Assembly: GCF_001690705.1 (NCBI RefSeq)
Contig: NZ_LZGK01000011.1
Coordinates: 62,001 to 126,000, forward strand
DNA length: 64,000 bases
Origin: Gilliamella sp. wkB178
GTDB lineage: Bacteria > Pseudomonadota > Gammaproteobacteria > Enterobacterales > Orbaceae
Direction of reading: 5' to 3'
In this document: positions 54,858 to 64,000 of the stretch, in pieces
How the letters are laid out: each line of letters starts with the position of its first letter
Numbering within the stretch: the first letter of the stretch is position 1
Notes under the pieces: generated by a model
What the model saw: only the letters and a program-made list of their open reading frames with translations
The model's database searches: none
Told to the model about the DNA's origin: nothing
Made by a program: the position numbers and the translations under genes

Positions 54858-55020
54858 TTATTACCTAAAAGTAGCTTATTGAATTTTAGGGTGATTTATC
54901 CAAACTATGCTACTTTGATTACTTAAAACAACTTATATTTAATTTGATATTGAGCTAATTAGCAATTTATTTTTGACTAAAACGAGTAAATTAAAATAAA
55001 TGTAAATACCTAAGGTAAAT
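54858..55020 (+). repeat. right direct repeat flanking the mannose-type PTS operon
   Basis: Partner of the repeat at 49763-49925, in the same orientation, between the amidohydrolase and ada. The rest of the 500-bp gap is AT-rich with no gene seen. Confidence 0.8.
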
Positions 55021-55199
55021 AGTTGTCAATTTTTCGGTTGGTACAGTTAGCATGGTTTGTTTAATATGCTATTACAATTTATGGTTAACAACTTCACCGG
55101 GTTTACATTTAATAAACCTTGATCTTATCACCGTGAAAATATTCTTATCATAAATAGGTAAACCAGTGCCTTATACTGTAATCAAGAGAAACTAATATT

Positions 55200-56279
55200 A
55201 TGCAGCCAATTAAAAATATGCAGATAAATGATGCCAACAAAATTGAACGTTATTATCAAGCTTTGCTGGATAAAGATCCTAGTTATATTGGTATTTTTTA
55301 TGTTGGCGTTAAAACTACCTCGATTTTTTGTATTGCTACTTGTCGAGCTAGAAAGCCTAAATTAGAAAATGTTGAATTTTTTACCACCTTTAAGGCTGCA
55401 CTCGATGCAGGTTATCGTCCTTGTAAAATATGTAGACCAACCGAAAATACCAATGAAGCACCGAAAGAAGTGATAAAGGCCATAGCCATTATTAACCAAA
55501 ATCCTAAAACTAAAATATCTGATAGTTATTTGCGAGAACAGCAAATCAATCCGGAAAATATTCGCCGCTGGTTTCAAAAACACTATGGCATTACCTTCCA
55601 TGCCTACCAACGAATGTATCGCATAAATAACGCCTTTCAAGAATTGAAGATTGGTAAAAATATAATGGATACTGCTTTTGATAATGGCTATGCATCCTTA
55701 AGTGGCTTTGGCTATACTTATAAAAAACTCATGCAGTCAGCACCTTCCACTAGTGTTACTAAAGCAGTAATAGTGATTAATCGATTAACCACGCCATTAG
55801 GGCCTATGTTTATTGCTGCTACTGATCAAGGGATCTGTTTATTAGAATTTGTTGATCGCCGCATGTTAGAAACTGAATTTCAACAATTACAAAAATTACT
55901 TGATATGCAGATAATTTATGGCGAAAACCAGCATATTTTGCAAGCTAAGCAAGAAATTAATGAATATTTTCAGGGCGTAAGGCAAACTTTTCAAGTTAAA
56001 TTACACACACCAGGAACCGATTTTCAACAATTGGTTTGGCAGGTTTTACAACAAATTCCTTTTGGTGAATTATCTACCTATAAGCAACAAGCACAAAAAA
56101 TAAATAAGCCACTGGTAGTGCGTGCGGTTGCTAGTGCCAATGGTTTTAATCGAGTTGCAATTATAATACCTTGCCACCGTGTAATTGGCTCTAATGGCGA
56201 GTTAATGGGTTATGGTGGTGGGCTTGAACGTAAACGTTGGTTAATTGATCATGAACAACATTATGCAGTTAAAAAGTAA
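55200..56279 (+). CDS. ada: Ada-type DNA repair methyltransferase and regulator
   Basis: 359 residues: N-terminal phosphotriester-repair domain with the four zinc cysteines (FCIATC and CKIC), an AraC-type HTH (about residues 90-170), and the C-terminal O6-methylguanine methyltransferase domain with the acceptor cysteine in IIPCHRVIG. It repairs alkylated DNA, and after methylation of the N-terminal cysteine it activates its own regulon. The ATG at 55200 has AAGAGAAA about 10 bases upstream. Confidence 0.92.
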   Translation: MQPIKNMQINDANKIERYYQALLDKDPSYIGIFYVGVKTTSIFCIATCRARKPKLENVEFFTTFKAALDAGYRPCKICRPTENTNEAPKEVIKAIAIINQNPKTKISDSYLREQQINPENIRRWFQKHYGITFHAYQRMYRINNAFQELKIGKNIMDTAFDNGYASLSGFGYTYKKLMQSAPSTSVTKAVIVINRLTTPLGPMFIAATDQGICLLEFVDRRMLETEFQQLQKLLDMQIIYGENQHILQAKQEINEYFQGVRQTFQVKLHTPGTDFQQLVWQVLQQIPFGELSTYKQQAQKINKPLVVRAVASANGFNRVAIIIPCHRVIGSNGELMGYGGGLERKRWLIDHEQHYAVKK

Positions 56280-56354
56280 TAGTAGTATCTTTGAATAAAA
56301 TAAACCAATCCCCAAAACTTGGTTAGGATAAATTAGCTCCATAAGCATCGAAAT

Positions 56355-57038
56355 TTAATAGCGATACCCTACTCCATGAATAGTTTTGATCAGCACCGGA
56401 TTAAGTGGATCAATTTCAATTTGTTTACGTAATTTCGAAATGTGCTGATCAAGGGTGCGACTGTTGGGGGAATAATCATAACCCCACACATAATCGAATA
56501 ACATGTCGCGAGTTACCACTTGGTTTTTATTTTGGTACAAACACTCTAAGATTTTGACTTCACGCAGTGATAATTCGATAACTTGGTCATTGCGTTTAGC
56601 ACATAGTTCAATTGGGTAAACGGTTAGATCACCAAAATTAAAAAACTCATCCGCGCTTTTATTGGTTCCTTGGGATTTTAAATAACGTTTGGCTATAGCT
56701 TTAATGCGTGCCCGCAGTTCGTGCACACCAAAGGGTTTACTCATAAAATCATCGGCACCCAGTTCAAGCCCAACTACACGATCAATTTCTTCGTCTTTGG
56801 CCGATAAAAATAAGATCGGCACATCGTCATTTAATTTACGAATTTCGCGACAAACACTATAGCCATCGAGTTCCGGCATCATAATATCTAAGATTATAAA
56901 ATCGGGTTGATGTTGCACAAATAGTTCGAGGGCTATGCGACCATTTTCAGCCTCAATAATGGCGTAGCCCTCTTGTTCTAGCAAAATTGCCATACCTTTA
57001 CGAATATTTTGATCATCTTCGGCAATTAAAATTTTCAT
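56355..57038 (-). CDS. OmpR-family response regulator
   Basis: 227 residues. Receiver domain with acidic pocket EDD, phosphoacceptor in FIILDIMMPELDG and the conserved lysine in MSKPFG; C-terminal winged helix ending TIHGVGYRY. Third gene of a tight operon, 3 bp after the kinase. The target genes are not evident. Confidence 0.92.
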   Translation of the reverse strand: MKILIAEDDQNIRKGMAILLEQEGYAIIEAENGRIALELFVQHQPDFIILDIMMPELDGYSVCREIRKLNDDVPILFLSAKDEEIDRVVGLELGADDFMSKPFGVHELRARIKAIAKRYLKSQGTNKSADEFFNFGDLTVYPIELCAKRNDQVIELSLREVKILECLYQNKNQVVTRDMLFDYVWGYDYSPNSRTLDQHISKLRKQIEIDPLNPVLIKTIHGVGYRY

Positions 57039-57041
57039 CGT

Positions 57042-58487
57042 TTACTCCATTAAAACTAGTGAAAAAACTACGCCCGGCTCACAATTGGTCACTTGAATAG
57101 TGCCATGTAATTGTTCGGCTAATTGATTAGCAATAGTTAAGCCAATGCCAGTACCGGAAACCCCTTCAGTGATGGATGATTTAATCCGGTAAAATGGTTT
57201 GAAAATCTGTTTCAATAACTGATTAGGAATACCATTACCATAGTCACGCACACTAATAATGACTTGTTGATTCTGATGTTGAAGTGACAAATCAACTTGC
57301 TTACCCTGTGCGGCATACTTTTCAGCATTACTCAGGAAGTTATTGATAATTTGCATAACACTATCGGCATCGGTATTAATAATGCATGGATGCTGCTGAT
57401 CTAAAAGCAAATTAAGTTGCAATGACTTAGTCGCTAGCACCGGTTTAAAGGTGTTATATATTTGTTGGATTAACTGAGTTAAATTAACCGCTTTAATGTT
57501 GAGTTTAGCCGGTTTATTAAAATTCAGTATATTTTGCACTAACCGCGTTAAACGTTTACTTTCACTGCTAATCACGTCAATATAATCAGTAACCGGGGGC
57601 GGTTCATCTTCTAAATGTTCTCTAAGCATTTCTGAATACAGCGAGATGTTAGTTAAGGGGGTTTTAAATTCATGCGAAACCTGACCAACAAAACTGACTT
57701 GTTGCCGTGCTAACCGTAATGCTCTGGTATACTCACGGTACCAATAACTGATGAGGCTAATAATCACAATAACCAAAAATACAATAATCGCACCACCTAA
57801 TAAATATAAGTTAAGTAGACTAGGTTGTTGATAATAATAGGTTAATTGCCAATTTTGTAATGGGTAATTAAGCGCAAGCATTACGCTGGTAGCGCCTTGT
57901 TCACCATGAGCATAAATTAATTTGTCATTATTGAACAAGTTGAAATCATCGGTTAGTGATTGATCATCAAATAAATTAACCACATCTAAGGCAAAGTTGA
58001 GTTGCGAAATCTCAAAACCAACGATGGTTCCGGAAAATGTCGACCAATAGATCAGATGATCATAAACTTGGTACCAACCCGATTCGGGGCGATATTGTTC
58101 CGTTTGGGTATTATGATTAATTAAAATAGAATTATCATATTGAATTGAATCAACAATTTTAGACCATTGTGAATCACTGTTGTTAGTAAGGTATGCTAGC
58201 TTATGGTTTTTGATAATAAATATATTTTTTATATCGCTTTCTGTTCGCAGTAGATTATCTGCTTTGGCTTGGTCGTCATTAATAAATTGCGCTAATTTAT
58301 TAAGATAAACACTACGCTGGTTTAACAGCGATTCCACTGACGATTTTATATTGTTGGCTCGACTTTCAGCTAACATTTTGACATGAGTTTGCCGCATTAG
58401 CACTTCATGTTCAATGGTGCGCCAACCTAAATAACTAAACGTGGCCACCAATATAAACATCAATAAAATCGCTGTTATTCTTTTCAT
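57042..58487 (-). CDS. sensor histidine kinase
   Basis: 481 residues. Two membrane segments (about residues 5-22 and 228-252) flank a large periplasmic sensor of about 200 residues with no recognised domain and no HAMP region. Then come the H-box (VGQVSHEFKTPLTN), N-box (INNFLSNAEKYA), and G-boxes (RDYGNGIP and GTGIGLTIANQL). It pairs with the adjacent regulator and sits 3 bp after a VWA protein, suggesting that the three sense the same signal. Confidence 0.9.
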   Translation of the reverse strand: MKRITAILLMFILVATFSYLGWRTIEHEVLMRQTHVKMLAESRANNIKSSVESLLNQRSVYLNKLAQFINDDQAKADNLLRTESDIKNIFIIKNHKLAYLTNNSDSQWSKIVDSIQYDNSILINHNTQTEQYRPESGWYQVYDHLIYWSTFSGTIVGFEISQLNFALDVVNLFDDQSLTDDFNLFNNDKLIYAHGEQGATSVMLALNYPLQNWQLTYYYQQPSLLNLYLLGGAIIVFLVIVIISLISYWYREYTRALRLARQQVSFVGQVSHEFKTPLTNISLYSEMLREHLEDEPPPVTDYIDVISSESKRLTRLVQNILNFNKPAKLNIKAVNLTQLIQQIYNTFKPVLATKSLQLNLLLDQQHPCIINTDADSVMQIINNFLSNAEKYAAQGKQVDLSLQHQNQQVIISVRDYGNGIPNQLLKQIFKPFYRIKSSITEGVSGTGIGLTIANQLAEQLHGTIQVTNCEPGVVFSLVLME

Positions 58488-58490
58488 CAG

Positions 58491-59834
58491 TTATTTCTTA
58501 ATTGTTCCTTGTTTAGATTCATATTGTTTTTCAGTTACTTGTTTACGATACACTTTTTCATCTGTTGTCTCAATAGCATCTGCCATAGCTTTATTTTTGC
58601 TAGCTTGTTGACTTAATCTGCCTATGGCTTCTGCTGAATCGGCACTCATTGATGCACCTATACTCATAAGTCTATTGCTATTATCTTCTAACATTTTTTG
58701 CGCAGCTGCTTTATCACCGGCGTTATACATTTCTAAGGCTTTTTCGTTATCTAAGGTTACTTTTTGAATTTCAGTTTCCGCCACCACATCCTCAATAACT
58801 GAATCTTTTACTACTTGCGGTTGATTGGTGTAACCAATTTTAACTAATTGGCTTTGATTTTCAGTTTTATTCGCCACTAAGTTATCATACTTTAATTCTA
58901 CTTGAGCTAAGGTTTTATCTTCGCCGGTTTTACCTTTGCTTGGGATCACTTCTAATAATAGGTATTTTTCTTGATTAGCATAAAGTTGATTCATTCTAAC
59001 GGTGACTTGGTTATCTTTAATTGAACCATCACGACCTAATAAACGTACAGGTTTGACACCATCTTTTAATTGAATATTAATCACCACGTCTTGAGCTACC
59101 ACAGACATTACATCTTTAAATTCACGTACAAACACGTTTTCCAGATCATAGGTATTATCAACAAACACATGATTACCATCACTATAACTGGCAATGGTTG
59201 ACATTAATACTTCATTATAATCTGAACCAATACCTAAAGTAGTAATAGCAATGTTATTTTTGGCGGCTACAACTGCTAGTTCTGATAACTCACCGACTGA
59301 GGATGGACCAACATTAGCTTGACCATCGGAAAGTAAAATAATGCGGTTGATTTTATCTTTAGAGAGTTGTTTTTTTACTTGATTAATCCCTTTACTTAAG
59401 CCAGCAAATAATGCCGTGCCACCCCTGGCTATTACTTTGCTATTGATTTGATTAATTAGTCTTTGTTTGTTGGTCACTTTAGTTGCTGGAATGATGATTT
59501 CCGCATCACTATCAAAAGCCACTACTGAAATGGTATCATCTTCATTAAGCATATTAATGGCTAAGATAGCTGCTTCTCGAGCTTTTTCAATGCGACTACC
59601 GGACATAGAGCCGGAACGGTCAATGACTAGAGCTAAATTAATGGGTACCCGTTTGGCTGAGTCAAAATCAACCCCGGTTAAAGAGATTTTTAGGTAGTTT
59701 TTATCTTGACTGTTTTCAAGAACAATTGGTGAGGCTAATTCAGAACGAATTTGAATTTGTCCCGGTACTTTAGCTTGGCTAAAGAAGCTGAATAAAGATA
59801 GCCCAACTATGGCTAAGGTTTTTATAAATTTCAT
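58491..59834 (-). CDS. exported von Willebrand factor A domain protein
   Basis: 447 residues with signal peptide (KFIKTLAIVGLSLFSFFSQA). The VWA domain begins about residue 65 with a complete MIDAS motif (DRSGSMSG, later GGTALFAG and LLSDGQANVG). A Gln/Lys-rich C-terminal tail follows. Related to YfbK-like VWA proteins in layout. Operon order VWA-kinase-regulator with 3-bp gaps is unusual; the VWA protein may be an accessory sensor in the periplasm. Confidence 0.88.
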   Translation of the reverse strand: MKFIKTLAIVGLSLFSFFSQAKVPGQIQIRSELASPIVLENSQDKNYLKISLTGVDFDSAKRVPINLALVIDRSGSMSGSRIEKAREAAILAINMLNEDDTISVVAFDSDAEIIIPATKVTNKQRLINQINSKVIARGGTALFAGLSKGINQVKKQLSKDKINRIILLSDGQANVGPSSVGELSELAVVAAKNNIAITTLGIGSDYNEVLMSTIASYSDGNHVFVDNTYDLENVFVREFKDVMSVVAQDVVINIQLKDGVKPVRLLGRDGSIKDNQVTVRMNQLYANQEKYLLLEVIPSKGKTGEDKTLAQVELKYDNLVANKTENQSQLVKIGYTNQPQVVKDSVIEDVVAETEIQKVTLDNEKALEMYNAGDKAAAQKMLEDNSNRLMSIGASMSADSAEAIGRLSQQASKNKAMADAIETTDEKVYRKQVTEKQYESKQGTIKK

Positions 59835-60136
59835 GGCAATATCCTTGTTGATGAAGTTTATTCAATTATCTTCTTTCTGCCAATTAAACTGTCTATTTAT
59901 TGTATTTATTTGTAAAAGTTTGTAAAAAACTCAATATTATTTTGAATGATCACTAAAATAGTGCCGAACCTATTTTAGCAAATATCAATTTAAGCGTTAA
60001 CCACGCTAATACTTAAAATATGAGCAATTAGCTGTTTTTATAATCATGTTGTGGTTTGCATATTGCAACAGCTAAGATCGCCAGTATATAATGAAAGATT
60101 GCCAGTCTTATAGTAAATAATTTGAGACCCTTGAAA

Positions 60137-60688
60137 ATGAATCAATTACAAGAAAAACTAACCTTAATCAGAAATAGCATCATCACTATTCCGGACTACC
60201 CTAAACCAGGGATCTTGTTTCGGGACATTACCAGTTTACTTGAAGATCCGGTAGCATTTAGAACGTCTGTCGAATTGTTAATTGATCATTATCGAGATAA
60301 AAAAATAGATAAAATAGTTGGTACTGAAGCGCGCGGATTTATTTTTGCAGCGCCGATAGCCTTAGCTTTAGGTGTTGGTTTTGTGCCGGTGCGTAAACCG
60401 AAAAAGTTACCGCGTGAAGTCTATAGCGAAGAATATCAACTTGAATACGGCACCGATAGTCTAGAAATTCATACTGATGCCATCAAACCAGGGGAAAGAG
60501 TCCTGATTATTGATGATTTGTTGGCAACTGGTGGTACCGTAGCCGCCACTGTCAACTTAGTGCATAAAGCCGGTGGCATAGCCAAAGATGCCGCCTTTGT
60601 AATTAATTTACCGGCATTAGAAGGTAAAGAAAAACTCACTGAGATGGGCATTGATTGCTTTACGTTAATTGATTTTGCAGGTAAATAA
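60137..60688 (+). CDS. apt: adenine phosphoribosyltransferase
   Basis: 183 residues from the ATG at 60137, matching the family start better than the TTG at 60122. Purine salvage: adenine plus PRPP to AMP. Motifs: [21 protein letters not shown], and the PRPP loop [13 protein letters not shown]. Followed by a terminator. The 300-bp region upstream has no gene. Confidence 0.95.
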   Translation: MNQLQEKLTLIRNSIITIPDYPKPGILFRDITSLLEDPVAFRTSVELLIDHYRDKKIDKIVGTEARGFIFAAPIALALGVGFVPVRKPKKLPREVYSEEYQLEYGTDSLEIHTDAIKPGERVLIIDDLLATGGTVAATVNLVHKAGGIAKDAAFVINLPALEGKEKLTEMGIDCFTLIDFAGK

Positions 60689-60697
60689 CCGCTAGTT

Positions 60698-60725
60698 ATA
60701 GGGCAGCTTGGTTGCCCTATTTTAT
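60698..60725 (+). terminator. terminator of apt
   Basis: AGGGCA-gcttggt-TGCCCT stem followed by ATTTTAT. Confidence 0.75.
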
Positions 60726-60764
60726 GCCTAAATGGCACCTTCCAATTTCTGTATCTTTTCAAAA

Positions 60765-61511
60765 TCATTTACGAAACAGATAAAAATCCGCCAATAATTG
60801 CCTAAATGCGGGTGAATAACGGCCATCGTCGTCACGCATACACAATTGCTGCTCCATAGGATTATTATTTTGCTGACGTGAAAATGCCATTAATGTTAAT
60901 GAAAAATCCTTGTTAGCATTGTACTTTACTTGCATTACTTGCTGTAAATATAGCTGATTATCTTGGCATAACAGCCGAAATTGCGTAGCTAAATGGTAGG
61001 GTAATACTAAACAAAATACCCCGGTTGGCGCTAATAATCGCGTAACCGCATCCAGCAATTGTTGATGATCCAAACTGGTGGTATAACGGGCTAATTGCCG
61101 CTGTGAACTGCGACATTCCACCGCTACATTAAAATAAGGGGGATTGGTGACAATAACATCGTAATTCATGGCATCATTAATGCGAAATTGCTTAATATCG
61201 GCATAGTAAGCATGCACCCCGGCAAAAGGTACTTGAGCAATATTTTGCTGACATTGGATCACCGCTTGGGGATCAATATCAATAGCGTCAATGCTATGAT
61301 CCTGATTTTCTAACCGCTGCGCTAACATCAATGCAATCACCCCACAGCCACAACCAATATCTAAAATGCGTTTAGGGTTAGATTGTAATGGCGCCCACGC
61401 CCCTAATAAACAACTATCAGTTGTCACCTGCATTGGGCTGCTGTCGTGGGCGACAAAAAAACGTTTAAAGGTAAAACCACCTTTTTTTAGATCGGTCGAC
61501 TTACTTGGCAT
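60765..61511 (-). CDS. trmN6: tRNA1(Val) adenine-37 N6-methyltransferase
   Basis: 248 residues from the ATG at 61511 ([20 protein letters not shown], the YfiC start). SAM-binding motif [18 protein letters not shown] and the amino-methyltransferase motif NPPYF. Its start overlaps the end of nfi by 11 bp, so translation is probably coupled. Confidence 0.92.
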   Translation of the reverse strand: MPSKSTDLKKGGFTFKRFFVAHDSSPMQVTTDSCLLGAWAPLQSNPKRILDIGCGCGVIALMLAQRLENQDHSIDAIDIDPQAVIQCQQNIAQVPFAGVHAYYADIKQFRINDAMNYDVIVTNPPYFNVAVECRSSQRQLARYTTSLDHQQLLDAVTRLLAPTGVFCLVLPYHLATQFRLLCQDNQLYLQQVMQVKYNANKDFSLTLMAFSRQQNNNPMEQQLCMRDDDGRYSPAFRQLLADFYLFRK

Positions 61512-62172
61512 GGACAAACTTCTTAAATAAAGGTTTATTAGAGGCAATAGCATCGGCCCAACGAGTCGGTTCCGGCAAACGATAACCACGCAGACATTGC
61601 TTTACCCATTGCAAAGCACTGGTTTGACTCACGCGGTGCCCGGCCGAGATAAATAACGGATTACAGTTGTTTTTACTTTGTAATACCCAACCAATTTGCT
61701 GCTGGTTATCCACTAGTGGGGTAACTGCGCCGGTGAGTTTAGTTAACGGCTGATATTGACCACAAAGTCGTTTTTTTGCCACGCCAATGGTGGGCATATT
61801 TAGTAACAAACCAAGATGACTGGCAATGCCTAAACGCCTTGGGTGCGCCACGCCTTGACCATCCACCAATAATAAATCCGGCTTTTGTTTGATTTGTTGC
61901 CATGCAGCAAGTAGTGCTGGATATTCACGAAATGATAAATAACCAGGAATATAGGGAAACTCAGTAGCAATCCGGGCGATTTGATAATCAACAACTTTAA
62001 ATTCAGGATAGCTCAAGACTACTATGGCGGCGCGGGTAATGCTGCCTTCCTGTTCAAAACCGACATCAGTCCCGCCAATCAAGCTAATTGACTGACTAAA
62101 ATCGTCACTTAATTTGACTTGTTGGGACAACGCTAATTGAGTTTGTTTTAATTGTGCTAAATTAATAGACAT
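61501..62172 (-). CDS. nfi: endonuclease V
   Basis: 223 residues from the ATG at 62172. Catalytic acidic residues are in GGTDVGF and [21 protein letters not shown], with [11 protein letters not shown] as substrate-wedge motif. It nicks DNA 3' of deaminated adenine (inosine). It starts a two-gene unit with trmN6 and is divergent from yigZ. Confidence 0.93.
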   Translation of the reverse strand: MSINLAQLKQTQLALSQQVKLSDDFSQSISLIGGTDVGFEQEGSITRAAIVVLSYPEFKVVDYQIARIATEFPYIPGYLSFREYPALLAAWQQIKQKPDLLLVDGQGVAHPRRLGIASHLGLLLNMPTIGVAKKRLCGQYQPLTKLTGAVTPLVDNQQQIGWVLQSKNNCNPLFISAGHRVSQTSALQWVKQCLRGYRLPEPTRWADAIASNKPLFKKFVHAK

Positions 62173-62226
62173 TTCGATTCTGTTCAGTATTATTACTCGC
62201 AATAAATTGATTTTACCAGAATTAGC

Positions 62227-62808
62227 ATGCCATATACATTAGTAAACCCGATTGTTCTGACCGAAGAAATAAAAAAAAGCCGTTTTATTGTTAACGCTGC
62301 CCCGGTTAACACGGCTGAGCAAGCCATGGCTTTTATTGCGCAAGTGAGCGATGCCAGTGCTACCCATAATTGCTGGGCATGGAAAGTTGGTCAACAATAC
62401 CGTTTTAGTGATGATGGCGAACCAACCAGTACCGCTGGCCGCCCTATTTTAGCGGCGATTGAAGGCCAAGATTGCGATCAAGTTGTTGTGGTGGTGACGC
62501 GTTATTTTGGTGGTATAAAACTTGGGACTGGTGGATTAATCCGCGCCTATGGTGGCTCAGCCAGCCATTGTTTGCAACAAGCCGAGTTAATCGAACTTAT
62601 TGCCCGTATTCAGTTGCAATTCCATTGTTATTACAATGAATGGCCGATCATTGAAAACCGCCTTAAAGAGTTAGATGCCGTAATTGAAAAGCAGGATTTT
62701 GACGCTGCCGGCGTTCACGTAAATGTTGCGATTACTAAAGATCAAGCACAACTACTGCAACAGAGCCTTAGTGATATTACTCGTGGACGCGTGCAGTTAG
62801 ATTTGTGA
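62227..62808 (+). CDS. yigZ: YigZ/IMPACT family protein
   Basis: 193 residues with the UPF0029 signature ([19 protein letters not shown], then [19 protein letters not shown]) and a C-terminal DUF1949-like part. Relatives are implicated in translational control. No operon partner. Confidence 0.93.
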   Translation: MPYTLVNPIVLTEEIKKSRFIVNAAPVNTAEQAMAFIAQVSDASATHNCWAWKVGQQYRFSDDGEPTSTAGRPILAAIEGQDCDQVVVVVTRYFGGIKLGTGGLIRAYGGSASHCLQQAELIELIARIQLQFHCYYNEWPIIENRLKELDAVIEKQDFDAAGVHVNVAITKDQAQLLQQSLSDITRGRVQLDL

Positions 62809-62826
62809 GTTGTCAACCCGTGTGTT

Positions 62827-62864
62827 TGTCAAGATGTTTCCTGAGAGGTATACGTTTCAGTATA
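62827..62864 (-). repeat. 38-bp dispersed repeat, copy 14 (solitary)
   Basis: Inverted orientation, just after yigZ and far from any adhesin gene. Confidence 0.8.
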
Positions 62865-62940
62865 AAATTAACAGTCATTGCTTGCCTTGAGTAAAGTCAT
62901 TACAATATCAATTCTGACAGCTAATTGCGATTAAACACTT

Positions 62941-63435
62941 ATGATCACTTATAGCAACGCTACCTTAGATGATTTACCCTATATTGTTGAAGTTTACAAT
63001 TCAACCATTGCTAGCCGCATGGTCACTGCCGATACGGAGCCAGTTTCAGTAGCCAGTAAGCTTGAATGGTTCAAGCAACATAACCCACAAATTCGCCCCC
63101 TTTGGTTGATTAAATATCAAAACCAACCTTGTGGTTGGGTTAGTTTGACTTCGTTTTATGGCCGCCCGGCTTACAATAAAACCGTCGAAATTAGCCTGTA
63201 TATCCATCAAGATTTTCGTGGTAAAGGTATTGGCCAATTTATGGTAACTGAAATCGAACAATTTGCCGATAAAGTTGGCATTGAAGCCATATTAAGTTAT
63301 GTGTTTGGCCACAATCAACCCAGCATTAAGTTATTTACTAAAATGCATTATCAACAATGGGGTTTATTCCCGAAAGTAGCTGAACTTGATGGCATACAAC
63401 GTGACTTAATCATTTTAGGAAAACGGCTTGATTAA
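62941..63435 (+). CDS. GNAT family N-acetyltransferase
   Basis: 164 residues. Acetyl-CoA-binding motif A is visible as LYIHQDFRGKGIGQFMV; the overall pattern (VEVYNSTIASRMVTADTEPV at the start, FGHNQPSIKLFTKMHY near the end) is that of phosphinothricin/methionine-sulfoximine-type acetyltransferases. The substrate is not certain. Its stop lies in the terminator hairpin shared with cfa. Confidence 0.88.
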   Translation: MITYSNATLDDLPYIVEVYNSTIASRMVTADTEPVSVASKLEWFKQHNPQIRPLWLIKYQNQPCGWVSLTSFYGRPAYNKTVEISLYIHQDFRGKGIGQFMVTEIEQFADKVGIEAILSYVFGHNQPSIKLFTKMHYQQWGLFPKVAELDGIQRDLIILGKRLD

Positions 63436-63446
63436 GCCGTTTTTGG
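63419..63446. terminator. two-way terminator between the GNAT gene and cfa
   Basis: AAACGGCTT-gatt-AAGCCGTTT with A-run and T-run on the two sides. Confidence 0.85.
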
Positions 63447-63459
63447 TTACTGTTGCCGT

Positions 63460-64000
63460 TTACCTTGGTGCATCATAACGTTGTTTACGATTTTTAGAAA
63501 AAACCACTTGCCACAATTGTGTAGTTCTAGCCCTAAAGGTACCGGCACAACAAAGTAAATAGTATTTGAATATTCGGAAAGTTTCGTCGGAATATTTAGT
63601 CTTTAAGCTTGGCCAACTTTGAATAAAATTAGCATACCAAGCCATGAGGGTTTTGTCATAATCAGGGCCAAAATTTTGCCAATCTTCCATCACAAATTTG
63701 CCTTCAGTACCTTTGATTAATTGCGCGATTGATGGTAATACCCCATTAGGGAAGATATATTTATTTAACCAGCCATCATTACCCAAATGTGAGGTATTAG
63801 TGCCAATTGTGTGCAACAAAAACAAGCCACCATCAGCAAGTAAATTATACAATTTGCTAAAATAGGTAGCATAATTTTTATAACCCACATGCTCAAACAT
63901 ACCAATTGAAACAATGCGATCATAATGCTGTTGCAAATCCCGATAGTCTTTTAAGCTAATTTCAACCGGCAGATCTTTACAGCGTTTTTGTGCATATTCG
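63460..64000 (-). CDS. cfa: cyclopropane-fatty-acyl-phospholipid synthase (C-terminal part)
   Basis: The last 180 residues or so of Cfa; the frame continues beyond the window edge (EYAQKRCKDLPVEISLKDYR). Conserved IVSIGMFEHVGYKNY, LLHTIG, NKYIFPNGVLPS and GTFRARTTQLWQVVFS. The enzyme uses SAM to cyclopropanate unsaturated membrane lipids, a stationary-phase and acid-stress trait in relatives. The methyltransferase GxGxG loop lies outside the window. Confidence 0.94.
   Translation of the reverse strand, partial: EYAQKRCKDLPVEISLKDYRDLQQHYDRIVSIGMFEHVGYKNYATYFSKLYNLLADGGLFLLHTIGTNTSHLGNDGWLNKYIFPNGVLPSIAQLIKGTEGKFVMEDWQNFGPDYDKTLMAWYANFIQSWPSLKTKYSDETFRIFKYYLLCCAGTFRARTTQLWQVVFSKNRKQRYDAPR

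Overview
The window looks like an AT-rich gammaproteobacterial chromosome. The core genes (umuC, argE, rnz, yccJ, yaaA, yigM, ybiT, yggL, rhlE, clcA, ydhL, hemA, lolB, ispE, apt, trmN6, nfi, yigZ, cfa) read like enterobacterial orthologues. An insect-gut type lineage such as Orbaceae is my best guess from low GC, PTS richness and DUF823-type adhesins; this is inference only.

Layout. 1-0.9 kb: 3' part of umuC. 0.9-12 kb: four tandem units of about 2.5 kb, all on the minus strand, each holding a secreted adhesin gene with a hypervariable 3' end, separated by highly structured non-coding repeats. 12-29.8 kb: housekeeping and transport genes (argE, yccJ-rnz, yaaA, an AEC permease, yigM, ybiT, yggL, rhlE, a nikABCDE-type operon followed by a MATE exporter, clcA). 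29.9-33.9 kb: a LicT/BglG-regulated PTS unit with a PHP-domain phosphoesterase. 34-36.2 kb: a MetQ-like lipoprotein and two small secreted proteins. 36.3-44.3 kb: two more adhesin units and a degraded integrase island at tRNA-Leu(CAA), with an array of repressor-like genes, a scrap of phage tape-measure gene and a decayed adhesin 5' end. 44.4-49.7 kb: ydhL, hemA, lolB-ispE, a YetF-like membrane protein and an amino-acid-type binding protein. 49.8-55 kb: a mannose-family PTS operon with an M20 amidohydrolase, flanked by about 160-bp direct repeats. 55-64 kb: ada, a VWA-kinase-regulator operon, apt, trmN6-nfi, yigZ, a GNAT acetyltransferase and partial cfa.

The main discovery candidate is the six-copy adhesin family. 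(1) In its last 60 or so codons the copies differ almost only at the first two bases of codons ending in C or T, set between fixed codons. This resembles the variable region of a diversity-generating retroelement (DGR) whose template had AAC/AAT codons. No reverse transcriptase or template is in the window. (2) Upstream, each copy has a conserved ATG, then a tract of three 7-bp repeats, then an open frame of about 80-100 codons that continues into the adhesin but is out of frame with that ATG. One extra 7-bp unit would join them. A decayed seventh 5' end lacks the repeats and is in frame. This is the design of a phase-variable gene, with all six copies currently OFF from that start. (3) A second 7-bp repeat array of 4-6 units overlaps each stop codon. 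(4) A 38-bp repeat and two related cruciform-like elements punctuate the array.
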